64,000 nucleotides of DNA from Hymenobacter crusticola (GTDB taxonomy: Bacteria > Bacteroidota > Bacteroidia > Cytophagales > Hymenobacteraceae). The stretch covers positions 620,001 through 684,000 of the forward strand of contig NZ_MTSE01000002.1 in the NCBI RefSeq assembly GCF_002154225.1, read 5' to 3'. The notes under the pieces were generated by a model. That model saw only the letters and a list, made by a program, of their open reading frames with translations, was not told the DNA's origin and made no database searches. Below, in pieces: positions 35,395 through 44,436 of the stretch (positions within the stretch are counted from its first letter, which is position 1; each line of letters begins with the position of its first letter). A program made the translations under genes and the position numbers.

Positions 35395-36021
35395 ATGATG
35401 CCAAAAATCCACACTAAATGGCTTGGCTACATGACGTCGGCAGTTCTATTTGCCGCATCACTCACGAGCTGTAATCGCGCGGAGTACGCGATGCTGCCCA
35501 AGACGTCGTCGTACCACGGCACCGCTACAACGCGGGCAGTAGCAGTAGCACCCGTTGCCCCCGAGGCAGTGGCTCCGGCTATTATAGAAGCTGCTCCAGT
35601 TGCAGCCCCGGTTACAGAAGCTAGCTCGGCTCAAGTTGCACCAGTAGTAGCTGCTCAACCAGCTTCAACTACTGCTTCTGCCCAAGTTGTAGCGCCCAGC
35701 ACACCTGCTGTTGCTGTTGCCAAAGCCGAAGTTGCGAAGCCTACCAAAACTGCAAAGCTGAATCTAGTGCAGAAAGCGATGGTACAGAAGGTGATGAAAA
35801 AGGCCGATAAGCTAGCTAGCAAGATGCAAATCAAGCAGAAGAGCGAAACGGCTGATGCTAAGCGTCTAAGCGGTAACCTTCGTACGGGCATTATCTTGTT
35901 GCTAATAGGTTTGCTAGTGTCAATTCTAGGCGGTATCAGCTGGATATTTGGCCTATTAGGTGGTATAATCGCCATTATTGGTGTTGTACTCATCATCCTT
36001 GGTCTCTTGGATGAGATATAG
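35395..36021 (+). CDS. lipoprotein with Ala/Val/Pro-rich linker and C-terminal hydrophobic segments
   Basis: 208 residues. Lipobox ending L-T-S-C (Cys about 26). Then a low-complexity region rich in Ala, Val, Pro and Thr (about 45-115), a basic helix (AEVAKPTKTAKLNLVQKAMV...MKKADKLASKM, about 117-150) and two adjacent hydrophobic segments at the C-terminus (GIILLLIGLLVSILGGISW and IIAIIGVVLIILGLL). No domain recognised. ATG 35395 and ATG 35398 are both possible. A strong terminator follows. Confidence 0.75.
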   Translation: MMPKIHTKWLGYMTSAVLFAASLTSCNRAEYAMLPKTSSYHGTATTRAVAVAPVAPEAVAPAIIEAAPVAAPVTEASSAQVAPVVAAQPASTTASAQVVAPSTPAVAVAKAEVAKPTKTAKLNLVQKAMVQKVMKKADKLASKMQIKQKSETADAKRLSGNLRTGIILLLIGLLVSILGGISWIFGLLGGIIAIIGVVLIILGLLDEI

Positions 36022-36032
36022 GCGCTTATAAC

Positions 36033-36079
36033 ATAACAAAACGCCCCACCATCACTGAGATGGTGGGGCGTTTTGTTAT
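36033..36079. terminator. bidirectional terminator between 35395 gene and priA
   Basis: ATAACAAAACGCCCCACCATC and GATGGTGGGGCGTTTTGTTAT: a perfect 21-pair stem with loop ACTGA, between convergent genes. Confidence 0.93.
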
Positions 36080-36090
36080 TAGCCAGCTAG

Positions 36091-38628
36091 TTACATTGGG
36101 TCAACATCGGCCACCAAGCGAGCCTGCTTGAATTCCTTCTGATCTTTGACCACGTTCATCGCTTCGCAGATCTGAATCTTGGCCTGCTTAAGTACGGTGT
36201 GCTCTCGATCGAGCTTGATGGTGATTTCCTGCAAATAGAAATTGCGAATGCGGAAAATATAAGGCGCCTCCGGACCTAGCACTGCCTCCCGGCCTAGCCT
36301 TTCGACTAGCTCCTGCGTAAGCAGAATGGCCGCTTGCTCACCGACTCCCTGGTCCATATGCTTCACAGTGAGTCGGATCACCCGCATAAACGGCGGGAAT
36401 CCGTATTCGCGACGCTGAGTGATTTCGTATTCGTAGAACTCCAGATAATCATTACGAATCACCTTGTCAAAGATCACCTGCTGTGGGTCGCCGGTCTGGA
36501 TAATTACCTTTCCCTTCTTGCCTTTGCGCCCGGCGCGACCACTTACCTGCACAAACATCTGGAAAGCGCGCTCGTGGGCTCGGAAGTCGGGATAGTGAAT
36601 AATACTGTCGGCGTTGATGATGCCTACTAAACTCACGTTGGCGAAGTCTAATCCTTTCGTTACCATCTGCGTGCCTACCAACACGTTCGTTGTTTGGTTC
36701 TCGAAGTCGCTAATGATCTGTTGATAGGAATTTTTGGCGCGGGTAGTATCGAGGTCCATGCGCTGCACATTGGCAGCGGGCAACATGATTTTGAGGTCAT
36801 CCTCTATTTTCTCCGTACCAAAGCCCACTGTTTTCAAGTTGCGCGAGCCGCACGCTGGGCATTCTACCGGCATCCGATCCGCGTAGCCACAGTAGTGGCA
36901 GCGTAATTCGTGGCTGTGCTTATGATAGCTGAGGCTAACAGCGCAGTTCTTACACTTCGGAATCCACCCACAATCCAAGCAGTTGATGAAAGGGGAGTAG
37001 CCTCGCCGGTTCTGGAATAAGATAACTTGCTCCTTCAAGCTAAGCTTAGTTTCAATTTCCGTCAGCAACTCGGGCGTGAAGTGATTATGCATCTTCTTCG
37101 CTTCCCGAGTTTTGCGCGTATCCACTAGCTCAATCTCGGGTAGGCCTGCTTCCCCAAACCGCTTGGTAAGCGAGACTAGGCCGTAGCGCCCGGCGCGCGT
37201 TTGATAGTACGTTTCCACAGAAGGTGTCGCCGAGCCGAGCAACGTTTTAGCGCCTTGGTAGTTGGCCATCATCAGCGCTACCTCACGGGCATTGTAGCGC
37301 GGAGCCGGATCATACTGCTTATAGCTCGACTCATGCTCCTCGTCGACGATGATCAGCGCTAGGTTGTCGAAGGGCAGAAAAACGGCCGAACGCACACCCA
37401 CTACTACCTGGAAGCGGCCCGAGAGCACACCGTTCCACACTTCAACCCGTTCGTTGTCGGAGAACTTGGAGTGGTAAACACCTAGGCGGGAGCCAAACAC
37501 CCGCATCAAACGCGTTACGATCTGCGCAGTAAGCGCAATTTCGGGCAGTAAGTACAGCACCTGCCCGCCTCCGTCCAGCGCTTTGCGGATGAGGTCGATA
37601 TAAATCTCGGTTTTGCCAGCACCCGTTACTCCGTGCAGCAGCACAATGTCTCGCTGCCCAAAGTGGTTGAGCACTTCATCCCGGGCGGCCGTTTGGGCTT
37701 CGCTCAATGTGAAGTGCAGCTTCGCTTCAGGCTCGTCATCCAACGGAAAACGCGACACAATCACGTCGAACTGTTCCAGCACGCCGTTCTTAATAAGCGT
37801 ATTGACGGCAGAAGGGGAGAGGTGTGGGCTGCTGGTGAGATACGCTTTTTCCAGACCGCGCTGGTTGGCGTGAATGTTCTGATAAACAGGCACGCGCTGC
37901 AAATAGCGCATGAGCACATCCAGTTGTTTCGGCTTGGGAGCTAGCTTTTGGAAAAGCTCTTCCAACGCGTCTTCTTCTATGAAGTGATGAGCCAGCCGCA
38001 CCTTCTTCACTACTTTCGGGGTGTACTTATCGGCTAGGTGCTCAAACAAGAAGATGGCATCTTTCTGCATCAAGCTCTTGATCACCTTGTGAAAGCTGCT
38101 GATGCCGAGTAACTCGCCTACTTCTGTGAAAGTCAACGACTTTCCTTCTTCCGACGATAAGATGCTAATAATGCGCTCCTCTTGCTCCGACAGTGGATAG
38201 GGGTTTTCCTCTGGCACAAACGCGGGATGCAGCTGAATACGCGACTCGGAACTAAGCTTCAGCGCTGAGGGCAATGCCGCATTAATTACTTCACCTAGGG
38301 TACACATATAATAGTCGGCCATCCAGCGAAATAGTTTCAGCTGTGGCTGTGTGACTACTGGCGCGTCGTCAATAAACTCCAGAATGTACTTGGCTTGGTA
38401 TTGCGCTGGGGGCGTCTCATGGACTGCCGCCACAATACAGCTAAGCGTTCTTTTTGCCCCAAACTGCACGATTACCCGTCCGCCAATCACGACTTCGTCG
38501 TTCATCTCGTAGGGCACGCGGTAAGTGTAGAGCTTCGGCAACGGCAACGGCAGAATCACATCCACGAAAAGCGTGATGCGGTCTGTCGCCGTCGTTTCCG
38601 GCAAAGCAAAGTCAAAAGAGAGGCTCAA
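36091..38628 (-). CDS. priA: primosomal replication restart helicase PriA
   Basis: 845 residues. Restarts stalled replication forks. Walker A is HGVTGAGKTEIYID (about 335-348), DEAH-type box is VDEEHESSYKQYD, then GSATPSVETYYQ. The PriA zinc region has four Cys pairs in CLDCGWIPKCKNCAVSLSYH and CHYCGYADRMPVECPACGS. Helicase motifs V/VI appear in GTQMVTKGLDFANVSLVGII and QVSGRAGRKGKKGKVIIQT. The start appears to be TTG at 38628. Tail-to-tail with the lipoprotein gene. Confidence 0.96.
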   Translation of the reverse strand: MSLSFDFALPETTATDRITLFVDVILPLPLPKLYTYRVPYEMNDEVVIGGRVIVQFGAKRTLSCIVAAVHETPPAQYQAKYILEFIDDAPVVTQPQLKLFRWMADYYMCTLGEVINAALPSALKLSSESRIQLHPAFVPEENPYPLSEQEERIISILSSEEGKSLTFTEVGELLGISSFHKVIKSLMQKDAIFLFEHLADKYTPKVVKKVRLAHHFIEEDALEELFQKLAPKPKQLDVLMRYLQRVPVYQNIHANQRGLEKAYLTSSPHLSPSAVNTLIKNGVLEQFDVIVSRFPLDDEPEAKLHFTLSEAQTAARDEVLNHFGQRDIVLLHGVTGAGKTEIYIDLIRKALDGGGQVLYLLPEIALTAQIVTRLMRVFGSRLGVYHSKFSDNERVEVWNGVLSGRFQVVVGVRSAVFLPFDNLALIIVDEEHESSYKQYDPAPRYNAREVALMMANYQGAKTLLGSATPSVETYYQTRAGRYGLVSLTKRFGEAGLPEIELVDTRKTREAKKMHNHFTPELLTEIETKLSLKEQVILFQNRRGYSPFINCLDCGWIPKCKNCAVSLSYHKHSHELRCHYCGYADRMPVECPACGSRNLKTVGFGTEKIEDDLKIMLPAANVQRMDLDTTRAKNSYQQIISDFENQTTNVLVGTQMVTKGLDFANVSLVGIINADSIIHYPDFRAHERAFQMFVQVSGRAGRKGKKGKVIIQTGDPQQVIFDKVIRNDYLEFYEYEITQRREYGFPPFMRVIRLTVKHMDQGVGEQAAILLTQELVERLGREAVLGPEAPYIFRIRNFYLQEITIKLDREHTVLKQAKIQICEAMNVVKDQKEFKQARLVADVDPM

Positions 38629-38710
38629 GGGAGGAAATACTGTCGGGCGAACCGTAAAGATAACACGAAGGACCCGGTAACTGGAATGGCGTGCTTCAGC
38701 TAGGGTGTGC

Positions 38711-40744
38711 TTACAGCTGTGCTAGGGCCTCGGCAACGGTGTGCACCGGCTGCTGACAGGCACGATCAAAGCACACATAAAGGGTAGTCTGAGCGTTTAA
38801 AGCCGTCCGTTGGTGCAACAGGGGCAAGTCACTGCCAGAAGTTGTTCCAGCTACTACAGCATTCGGCAGAAAATATTGCTGTAGCTCCCGGCGCATATTT
38901 TCCGCCTCGGGCCCTACAATAGCAATTTCAGCCGTTGGCTTCAGTAGAGTTGCGTACAGCGAAGCCCAATTTGTCAGATGTTGTGGCTCCTTCACCACTA
39001 ATCCTTGCACCTGCTGAAGCATTATGGTGGCTAGGTCGCTGTACTGGGTGTTTTCTAGGTGCAGACCTAGCCGGTGCAGATTGTGCGCCATCACCGAATT
39101 GGAGCTAGGTATCACGTTGTCGAAGAGTTCTTTCTTGCGCGCAATGAGTACCTCACCGGTCGCATCGGTATAGAAAAACTGATTTTCTTGCGGGTCAAAG
39201 AAATTTGTTAGTACATATTCCGTCAAAGTCGTTGCTTCCCGCAGCCATGTCTCATCGAAAGTAACTTCGTAGAGTTGCGAAAAGGCTTGAATGACCAAGG
39301 CATAATCTTCTAAGAAGCCTGCGATAGTAGCCCGGCCATTTTTATAGTTACGCCATAGGCCAGCGCCATTGCGAAGGTTTTGCTGAACAAATGTTGCATT
39401 ACGTAGCGCTAGCTCCAGAAAAGCAGCGTCTTCGAAAGCGCGATAAGCATCAATTAGCCCTGACAGCATCAACGCATTCCAACCAGTCAGAATCTTATCA
39501 TCGAGCCCCGGACGAGTGCGTTCAGCCCGGGCAGCCATCAGCTTTTGCTTCCATTCACGCACTAGTTGGGTGACTACTGCCGAAGTTAGCTCGTGCTCTT
39601 CAGCAAATTCCGCATCCGTCTGCCGCCGATGCAGAATATTGCGTCCATGCTCCCAGTTACCTAGGCTCGTACAATTATAATAAGCAGAGAAAAGCGCCTC
39701 TTCGTCGCCAAGTAACGCACCTAGCTCTTCTTTGGTAAACACGTAGAACTTACCTTCCTCGCCTTCACTATCTGCGTCTAGCGACGAATAAAATCCGCCC
39801 TCTTGACTAGTCAGCTCGCGCTCTACAAAGCGTATTGTGTCGTATACAACTTCCTTAAATAGCTCCTTCTTCGTTACTTGGTATGCTTCGGCGTAGAGGC
39901 TTATGAGCTGTCCATTGTCATACAACATCTTTTCGAAGTGGGGTACTAGCCACTCGGCATCAACGGAATAACGTGCGAAGCCCCCGCCTGCTTGGTCGTA
40001 CAAACCGCCCCACGCCATTTCCTGAAGGGTGAGTACTACTTGATCAAGTGCCGATGGTTGGCCCGTCAGTGCATGGCAGCGCAGCAGAAAGCGCCAGATG
40101 CTTGGCATAGGAAATTTTGGCGCCCGGTTCATCCCACCTAGGTCTCGATCAAAGCGCACCTCTAGGTTGCTGAGCAAAAGCCGAAACTCGTCTTCGGATA
40201 AGCTAGGGGCAGTACCAGTGGTACGATACTTTTCTAAGTCGCTGGCGCGTAAAACGTGCGTGAATTGCTCTGCTGATTCATCTAGCTCAGCGCGGTGCTC
40301 ACCTTGGTAAGCTTCCCCAATGCTTGTCAGTAGCTGTACCCAGTTGCGAGGCGGAAAGTAGGTGCCTCCGTAAAAGGGCTTCGCTTCAGGCGTTAAAAAT
40401 ACGTTCAAAGGCCAACCTCCTTGAACGCCCATAGCTTGCACTGCATCCATATATATCTGATCAACGTCTGGTCTTTCCTCCCGATCTACTTTGATGCAGA
40501 TGAAATGCTGATTCATCACGTCCGCAATTCGCGTGTTTTCGAAAGATTCGCGCTCCATCACATGGCACCAGTGACAAGCAGCATAGCCGATGCTTACCAA
40601 GATAGGCTTCTGCTCTGCTTTTGCACGGCCTAGGGCTTCTTTCCCCCACGGGTACCACATCACAGGGTTGTGAGCGTGTTGTAGTAGATAAGGGCTGGTT
40701 TGGTCCACCAAATGGTTCGTGAAAGCAGGCACAGAGTCAGACAT
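38711..40744 (-). CDS. DUF255 thioredoxin-fold/glycanase-like protein (YyaL, SPATA20 family)
   Basis: 677 residues, full family length. N-terminal thioredoxin-like domain with [19 protein letters not shown], then the CxxC motif in [15 protein letters not shown], and [17 protein letters not shown]. The rest is an (alpha/alpha)6 barrel like N-acylglucosamine 2-epimerases ([50 protein letters not shown]). Found across bacteria and eukaryotes; the biochemical role is not settled. Confidence 0.93.
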   Translation of the reverse strand: MSDSVPAFTNHLVDQTSPYLLQHAHNPVMWYPWGKEALGRAKAEQKPILVSIGYAACHWCHVMERESFENTRIADVMNQHFICIKVDREERPDVDQIYMDAVQAMGVQGGWPLNVFLTPEAKPFYGGTYFPPRNWVQLLTSIGEAYQGEHRAELDESAEQFTHVLRASDLEKYRTTGTAPSLSEDEFRLLLSNLEVRFDRDLGGMNRAPKFPMPSIWRFLLRCHALTGQPSALDQVVLTLQEMAWGGLYDQAGGGFARYSVDAEWLVPHFEKMLYDNGQLISLYAEAYQVTKKELFKEVVYDTIRFVERELTSQEGGFYSSLDADSEGEEGKFYVFTKEELGALLGDEEALFSAYYNCTSLGNWEHGRNILHRRQTDAEFAEEHELTSAVVTQLVREWKQKLMAARAERTRPGLDDKILTGWNALMLSGLIDAYRAFEDAAFLELALRNATFVQQNLRNGAGLWRNYKNGRATIAGFLEDYALVIQAFSQLYEVTFDETWLREATTLTEYVLTNFFDPQENQFFYTDATGEVLIARKKELFDNVIPSSNSVMAHNLHRLGLHLENTQYSDLATIMLQQVQGLVVKEPQHLTNWASLYATLLKPTAEIAIVGPEAENMRRELQQYFLPNAVVAGTTSGSDLPLLHQRTALNAQTTLYVCFDRACQQPVHTVAEALAQL

Positions 40745-40774
40745 CGGGAAAAAAGAGGTTAGCTGGTAAAAACA

Positions 40775-40799
40775 AAACCCGGCAAAGGCTGCCGGGTTT
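40775..40799 (-). terminator. terminator after the GSCFA gene
   Basis: AAACCCGGCA, loop AAGGC, TGCCGGGTTT, just past the stop at 40804; on the minus strand the stem is followed by TTGTTTTTACC. Confidence 0.85.
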
Positions 40800-40803
40800 C
40801 GAT

Positions 40804-42627
40804 TTATATAGTAGGAGTTGGTTCGTCAGTTTTAGCGGCTGACTTGCGAGGCGGACGACCACGGCGCTTATTAGCCGTTGTTGGAGCTTCGGGCACTTCT
40901 ACTGGCTTCGGTTCGGGAACTGGCTCCGGTAGGGTAACAAGAGGGGTTTCAACAATTGGCGCTGTTGGCTCCTCAGTCGGCGCCTTACGACGAGATGGAC
41001 GTGGTGCAGAGTTGGCCCTTGGTGCTTTCGGCACTGTACTAACCGTAGCCTTTGCTGACTTACGGCCACTTTTTGCTTTTAATATTTGACCTGCGGTGCG
41101 CCCTTTTCGCACTTTCGGCGTTGCTGTCATAGGGGTAGTAGGTTCTGCTAATGCAGGCATTCCAACAGCCTCCGGTTCTGATGCGGGCTGTAATGTACTT
41201 TCCTCCAACAATTCAGCAGGAGCAGGATCTACCTCAGGAACTAGAGCTAGGATGTTAATTTCTTCCGGCTGTTGGTCTGAGGAGTTGTGGACCTCCTCAG
41301 CGTTAGGCGTCGGTTCTGTCGAGCTTGCTTCCTCTATAGAATCTACAGACAATGGTAGCTCTGTCGCGGCTAATGCTGCCAACTGTGCTGCCTTTTTGCG
41401 AGCAGTACGCTTAGCTCCACCCCGCGAGCGACGTTTCTTTTTCGCAGGCAATGGTGCAGCTTCTTCCGCCTGCACATCCTCTACTATAGTTGCTGTTTCT
41501 TCTGTCGCTTCTGCCTCGTCATCTTCAGTATTTTCGTCAGCTTCGTCGGTTGTGATCAAAGGAACGATTACTTCTGATGGCACCTGGCCAATGTCAATAC
41601 GTTCCTCACCGTCCTCTTCTAGCTCAGGTGCTGCTACAGGTTTCGGAACTGGCAAAGACCGTAAACGCTGTTCCACGTCGCGAATCTCAGCACGCAGATC
41701 AGCCTGGGTTGCTAGTCGTTGCAAGCGGGCAAGTGTACTTTCTAGAAACTGCCGATGCTCTGGTGCTCCTGGGTACAGAGGACGATGAGCAAGCGCCTGT
41801 TGGACCGACATCCATTCTTTCTGAAAACGACCAAAGTCGCTATCGAAATAAGTGCGGGTAAATCGCTCCCAGATATAATTCTCTGCTACCTCCGATGGGT
41901 GCAGCATATCAGCCGCATAAAAACGATAATCGCGTAAGTCGTCGAGTAATAGTTCATAAGCCGGGAAATAGGCTACATCCGTCAACAATTCACTTAAGTA
42001 GTGACAAGCTACGCGCAACACGGACTTGCTCACTGCGTTAAGCGGCAGTGTGTCTTTCAGATGACGAACGGGGCTCACTGTCAGAATGAAGCGTAGCTTG
42101 GGATTCTGCAACCGTAAAAATGCGTGTGTTTCCGCTACAGCATTGATGATCTCATCCGGCGTCAAGAGTTCTTGGTCGAAGCGGTCAGCAGGAACCTTGT
42201 GACAATTGCTCACCAACTCTTGTGTTTCCAAAAGACGATAAACAAAAGCAGAGCCTAGGGTAAGAATAACTACATCGGCAGTGCGCAAAAAGTCGCCAGT
42301 TTGCTGCACTAGCCTCTGAATGTGCTGCAACAAATCTACTGGGGAGTCAGCACCGATAGAAGCGTGCAAATCGAAGCTTTGCCACCGGCCTCTTGCTTCT
42401 ACCAGATGTTGTTGCCAATCTAACTCTTCACCAGCAGCGGCCCGAAGTAGCTTACACGCTGATAAAGGATTAAATAAGGTACCAAAGGGGTTAACCAAGG
42501 CCTGCACTTTCGCATCAAGAAGGCGCTTACCGATTGTGTCGGAGAAGCAAGAGCCCACAGTAAGGACGCGTGCTGATGCAGGCAGCAATTGCGGGTGTGC
42601 AATAAAAGGAATCTCGGTGCGAAACAT
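40804..42627 (-). CDS. GSCFA-domain protein with long disordered AT-hook-like tail
   Basis: 607 residues. The N-terminal 310 or so are a GSCFA domain (SGNH-hydrolase-like): the name motif [17 protein letters not shown] (about 20-36), [44 protein letters not shown] and the Asp-His end motif [20 protein letters not shown]-like [20 protein letters not shown]. The final 290 residues are low complexity, rich in Glu, Ala, Pro and Lys, with basic patches [12 protein letters not shown] and [11 protein letters not shown], the latter an AT-hook core (R-G-R-P). The hydrolase activity and substrate of GSCFA are unknown; the DNA-binding-style tail is unusual. Confidence 0.88.
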   Translation of the reverse strand: MFRTEIPFIAHPQLLPASARVLTVGSCFSDTIGKRLLDAKVQALVNPFGTLFNPLSACKLLRAAAGEELDWQQHLVEARGRWQSFDLHASIGADSPVDLLQHIQRLVQQTGDFLRTADVVILTLGSAFVYRLLETQELVSNCHKVPADRFDQELLTPDEIINAVAETHAFLRLQNPKLRFILTVSPVRHLKDTLPLNAVSKSVLRVACHYLSELLTDVAYFPAYELLLDDLRDYRFYAADMLHPSEVAENYIWERFTRTYFDSDFGRFQKEWMSVQQALAHRPLYPGAPEHRQFLESTLARLQRLATQADLRAEIRDVEQRLRSLPVPKPVAAPELEEDGEERIDIGQVPSEVIVPLITTDEADENTEDDEAEATEETATIVEDVQAEEAAPLPAKKKRRSRGGAKRTARKKAAQLAALAATELPLSVDSIEEASSTEPTPNAEEVHNSSDQQPEEINILALVPEVDPAPAELLEESTLQPASEPEAVGMPALAEPTTPMTATPKVRKGRTAGQILKAKSGRKSAKATVSTVPKAPRANSAPRPSRRKAPTEEPTAPIVETPLVTLPEPVPEPKPVEVPEAPTTANKRRGRPPRKSAAKTDEPTPTI

Positions 42628-42799
42628 TCTAACTAAATATGGCCGCGACTAGACAAGGAACAAGCAACCTACTGAACTCCGTGCGTACGACCAAGAAATT
42701 GGGCCAAGCTATTCTCTTAGTCAACTAATCTACTGATTACGTGAGATATTGTATTATCAGTAATCTTCGTAGAAAAATAAGAGTCTACAATTTCAACAA

Positions 42800-42831
42800 A
42801 AAAGCCCAACCACAAGCGTGGTCGGGCTTTT
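42800..42831 (-). terminator. terminator after rplI
   Basis: AAAAGCCCAACCAC, loop AAGC, GTGGTCGGGCTTTT, one mismatch in 14 pairs. Ends the rpsF-rpsR-rplI transcript. Confidence 0.85.
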
Positions 42832-42848
42832 CATGCAAATATAGCAAC

Positions 42849-43292
42849 TTACTCTGCTACGACGTTAAAGCGAATTTGGTGCTTAACTTCTTTGTGTAGG
42901 TTGATAGTTGCAGTGTATTCACCAGCAGTAGTAGGATCTTGATCAAAAGAAATACGCTTACGATCAACTTCTATTCCTTTTGCTTTGAGAGTATCAGCAA
43001 TTTGCAGCGTGGTTACGCGACCGAAGATCTTGCCCGTCTCACCTACTTTAGCAGGAATTTCCAGCACTGTATCACCAATCTGATTGGCAATTGACTGTGC
43101 GTCGTTTTTCACTTTCTCTGCTTTGTGAGCAGCTTGGCGTACGTTTTCGGCTACGATCTTCTTGTTGGCCTTATCAGCCAGAACAGCCAGGCCTTGTGGC
43201 AGTAAGTAGTTACGGCCATACCCAGGTTTTACCGTCACGATATCGTTCTTGTAGCCTAGGTTCTTTACGTCGTCTTTCAGAATTACTTCCAT
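42849..43292 (-). CDS. rplI: 50S ribosomal protein L9
   Basis: 147 residues, normal length. Family features: N-terminal VILKDDVKNLGYKNDIVTVKPGYGRNYLLPQGLA (described in two parts: the start VILKDDVKNLGYKND and the signature GYGRNYLLPQGLA), central long helix with NKKIVAENVRQAAHKAEKVK, and C-terminal domain GKIFGRVTTLQIAD. Last gene of the rpsF-rpsR-rplI cluster, separated from rpsR by a 100-base inverted repeat. Confidence 0.97.
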   Translation of the reverse strand: MEVILKDDVKNLGYKNDIVTVKPGYGRNYLLPQGLAVLADKANKKIVAENVRQAAHKAEKVKNDAQSIANQIGDTVLEIPAKVGETGKIFGRVTTLQIADTLKAKGIEVDRKRISFDQDPTTAGEYTATINLHKEVKHQIRFNVVAE

Positions 43293-43295
43293 GTC

Positions 43296-43396
43296 TTTCT
43301 ATAGTATTGAGTAGTGAGTAGTAAGTATTGAGTAAAAACAGTAGGGCTACCCCGGCTGCCTCACTGCACAATACCAACTGCTCAATACTAATCTTT
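43296..43396. repeat. imperfect inverted repeat between rpsR and rplI
   Basis: TAGTATTGAGTAGTGAGTAG on the left faces CTACTCAATAC-like sequence on the right (right arm reversed reads TAGTATTGAGCAGTTGGTATTG). The centre is GC-rich (CAGTAGGGCTACCCCGGCTG). It fills the whole spacer between two ribosomal protein genes. Units TGAGTA/TTGAGTA match the other inter-gene repeats of this window. Confidence 0.6.
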
Positions 43397-43648
43397 CTAT
43401 TTCAGCGAATCAGTTACGTAAGGCATCAAAGCTAAGTGACGAGCTTTTGCTACTGCTTGAGCTACTTTGCGCTGAAACTTCAAGCTAGTACCAGTGATAC
43501 GACGTGGTAATACGCGGCCTTGCTCGTTCACAAACTTCAACAAGAAGTTTGGGTCCTTGTAATCAACGTACTTAATACCGTTCTTTTTGAAACGGCAATA
43601 TTTCTTGCGGGTATCCTGCTTGTGGATTTTTTCGTTGGCTAGGCTCAT
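43397..43648 (-). CDS. rpsR: 30S ribosomal protein S18
   Basis: 83 residues. Contains KKYCRFKKNGIKYVDYKDP, LLKFVNEQGRVLPRRITGTS and the C-terminal KFQRKVAQAVAKARHLALMP, all S18 hallmarks. Binds S6 on the small subunit; the rpsF gene lies four bases upstream. Confidence 0.97.
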   Translation of the reverse strand: MSLANEKIHKQDTRKKYCRFKKNGIKYVDYKDPNFLLKFVNEQGRVLPRRITGTSLKFQRKVAQAVAKARHLALMPYVTDSLK

Positions 43649-43652
43649 CTCT

Positions 43653-44030
43653 TTACTGGGCTACGGCTTCAGATGATTTCTGGGCTTTCTGCTGGTTCAT
43701 TTCCCCATTGCGACGGCGCTGGTTATAAGCTACTGCATGCTTATCAAGCACCGTAGTCAAGAACCGAATGATACGCTCATCGCGGCGGAATGCCACCTCA
43801 AGCTGGTCGACAATGTTGCCTGAGCCAGTAAACTCAACTAGGTGATAGTATCCAGTTGATTTTTTCTGAATCGGATAGGCCAGTTTCTTGAGGCCCCAGT
43901 TTTCAGTGTTGATAATTTCGGCGCCATTTTCCTTAAGCACCTGCGAGAACTTCTCGATCGTCTCTTGCACCTGAGCCTCGTTCAGCACGGGGGTCAAAAT
44001 GAAGACCGTCTCGTAATTTCTTACTTCCAT
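43653..44030 (-). CDS. rpsF: 30S ribosomal protein S6
   Basis: 125 residues. [20 protein letters not shown] at the N-terminus, [20 protein letters not shown] and [12 protein letters not shown] are S6 features; an extended Gln/Lys-rich tail follows. S6 forms a dimer with S18. First gene of the cluster; it has a near-consensus promoter 46 bases upstream of the start. No ssb gene lies in the cluster, unlike in many Proteobacteria. Confidence 0.97.
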   Translation of the reverse strand: MEVRNYETVFILTPVLNEAQVQETIEKFSQVLKENGAEIINTENWGLKKLAYPIQKKSTGYYHLVEFTGSGNIVDQLEVAFRRDERIIRFLTTVLDKHAVAYNQRRRNGEMNQQKAQKSSEAVAQ

Positions 44031-44075
44031 TAGACGGGATGAAATATGTTAAGAGTGAAAAACTAAATGAGGCGG

Positions 44076-44105
44076 CAAAGATACCATTTTCATTTCTCAT
44101 GACAA
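44076..44105 (-). promoter_or_regulatory. promoter of rpsF-rpsR-rplI
   Basis: On the minus strand: TTG (44105-44103), 19 bases, then TATCTTTG (44083-44076). It matches the Bacteroidota vegetative promoter TTG-N(17-23)-TAnnTTTG in both elements and spacing. Expected start near 44069, about 40 bases before the rpsF ATG. Confidence 0.8.
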
Positions 44106-44358
44106 GCACCGAAGCTTAAATAGTTCACAATCAATTAGGATAAGGTTTATCATACAGCTATGCCATGCTAGTACATACTTAGTGCAATTATCTTGGTAAT
44201 TCGCAGATAATGAGTTTGGATAAATCAATGCATTTTGTTAAATACTAATATAATAAGCATTGCTTCATCTATGCAGGTACCTGAATAAACAGGTATTTAC
44301 TATGCATTTTAGAATGTTTCTAAGCAAGATCCAATACGTGAAAATTACCTGAACTAGG

Positions 44359-44389
44359 TTTGTGGTCTGCGATTCACGACCTACATTTG
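44359..44389 (+). promoter_or_regulatory. promoter of the act-cox respiratory operon
   Basis: TTTG (44359-44362), 19 bases, then TACATTTG (44382-44389): both elements of the Bacteroidota consensus with ideal spacing. Expected start near 44396, about 40 bases before the actA ATG at 44437. The two divergent promoters share the 0.4 kb region 44031-44436, which has no gene. Confidence 0.8.
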
Positions 44390-44436
44390 TGGCCTTGGAG
44401 CACCTGTGCGTTTCTTTTCTTCAGTCTTTTTGTGCT

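Noticed and set aside
41096-41788. 230-codon frame on the plus strand within the GSCFA gene
   Set aside because: Antisense of the low-complexity tail; the translation is Ser/Ala-rich and reflects biased composition, not a gene.
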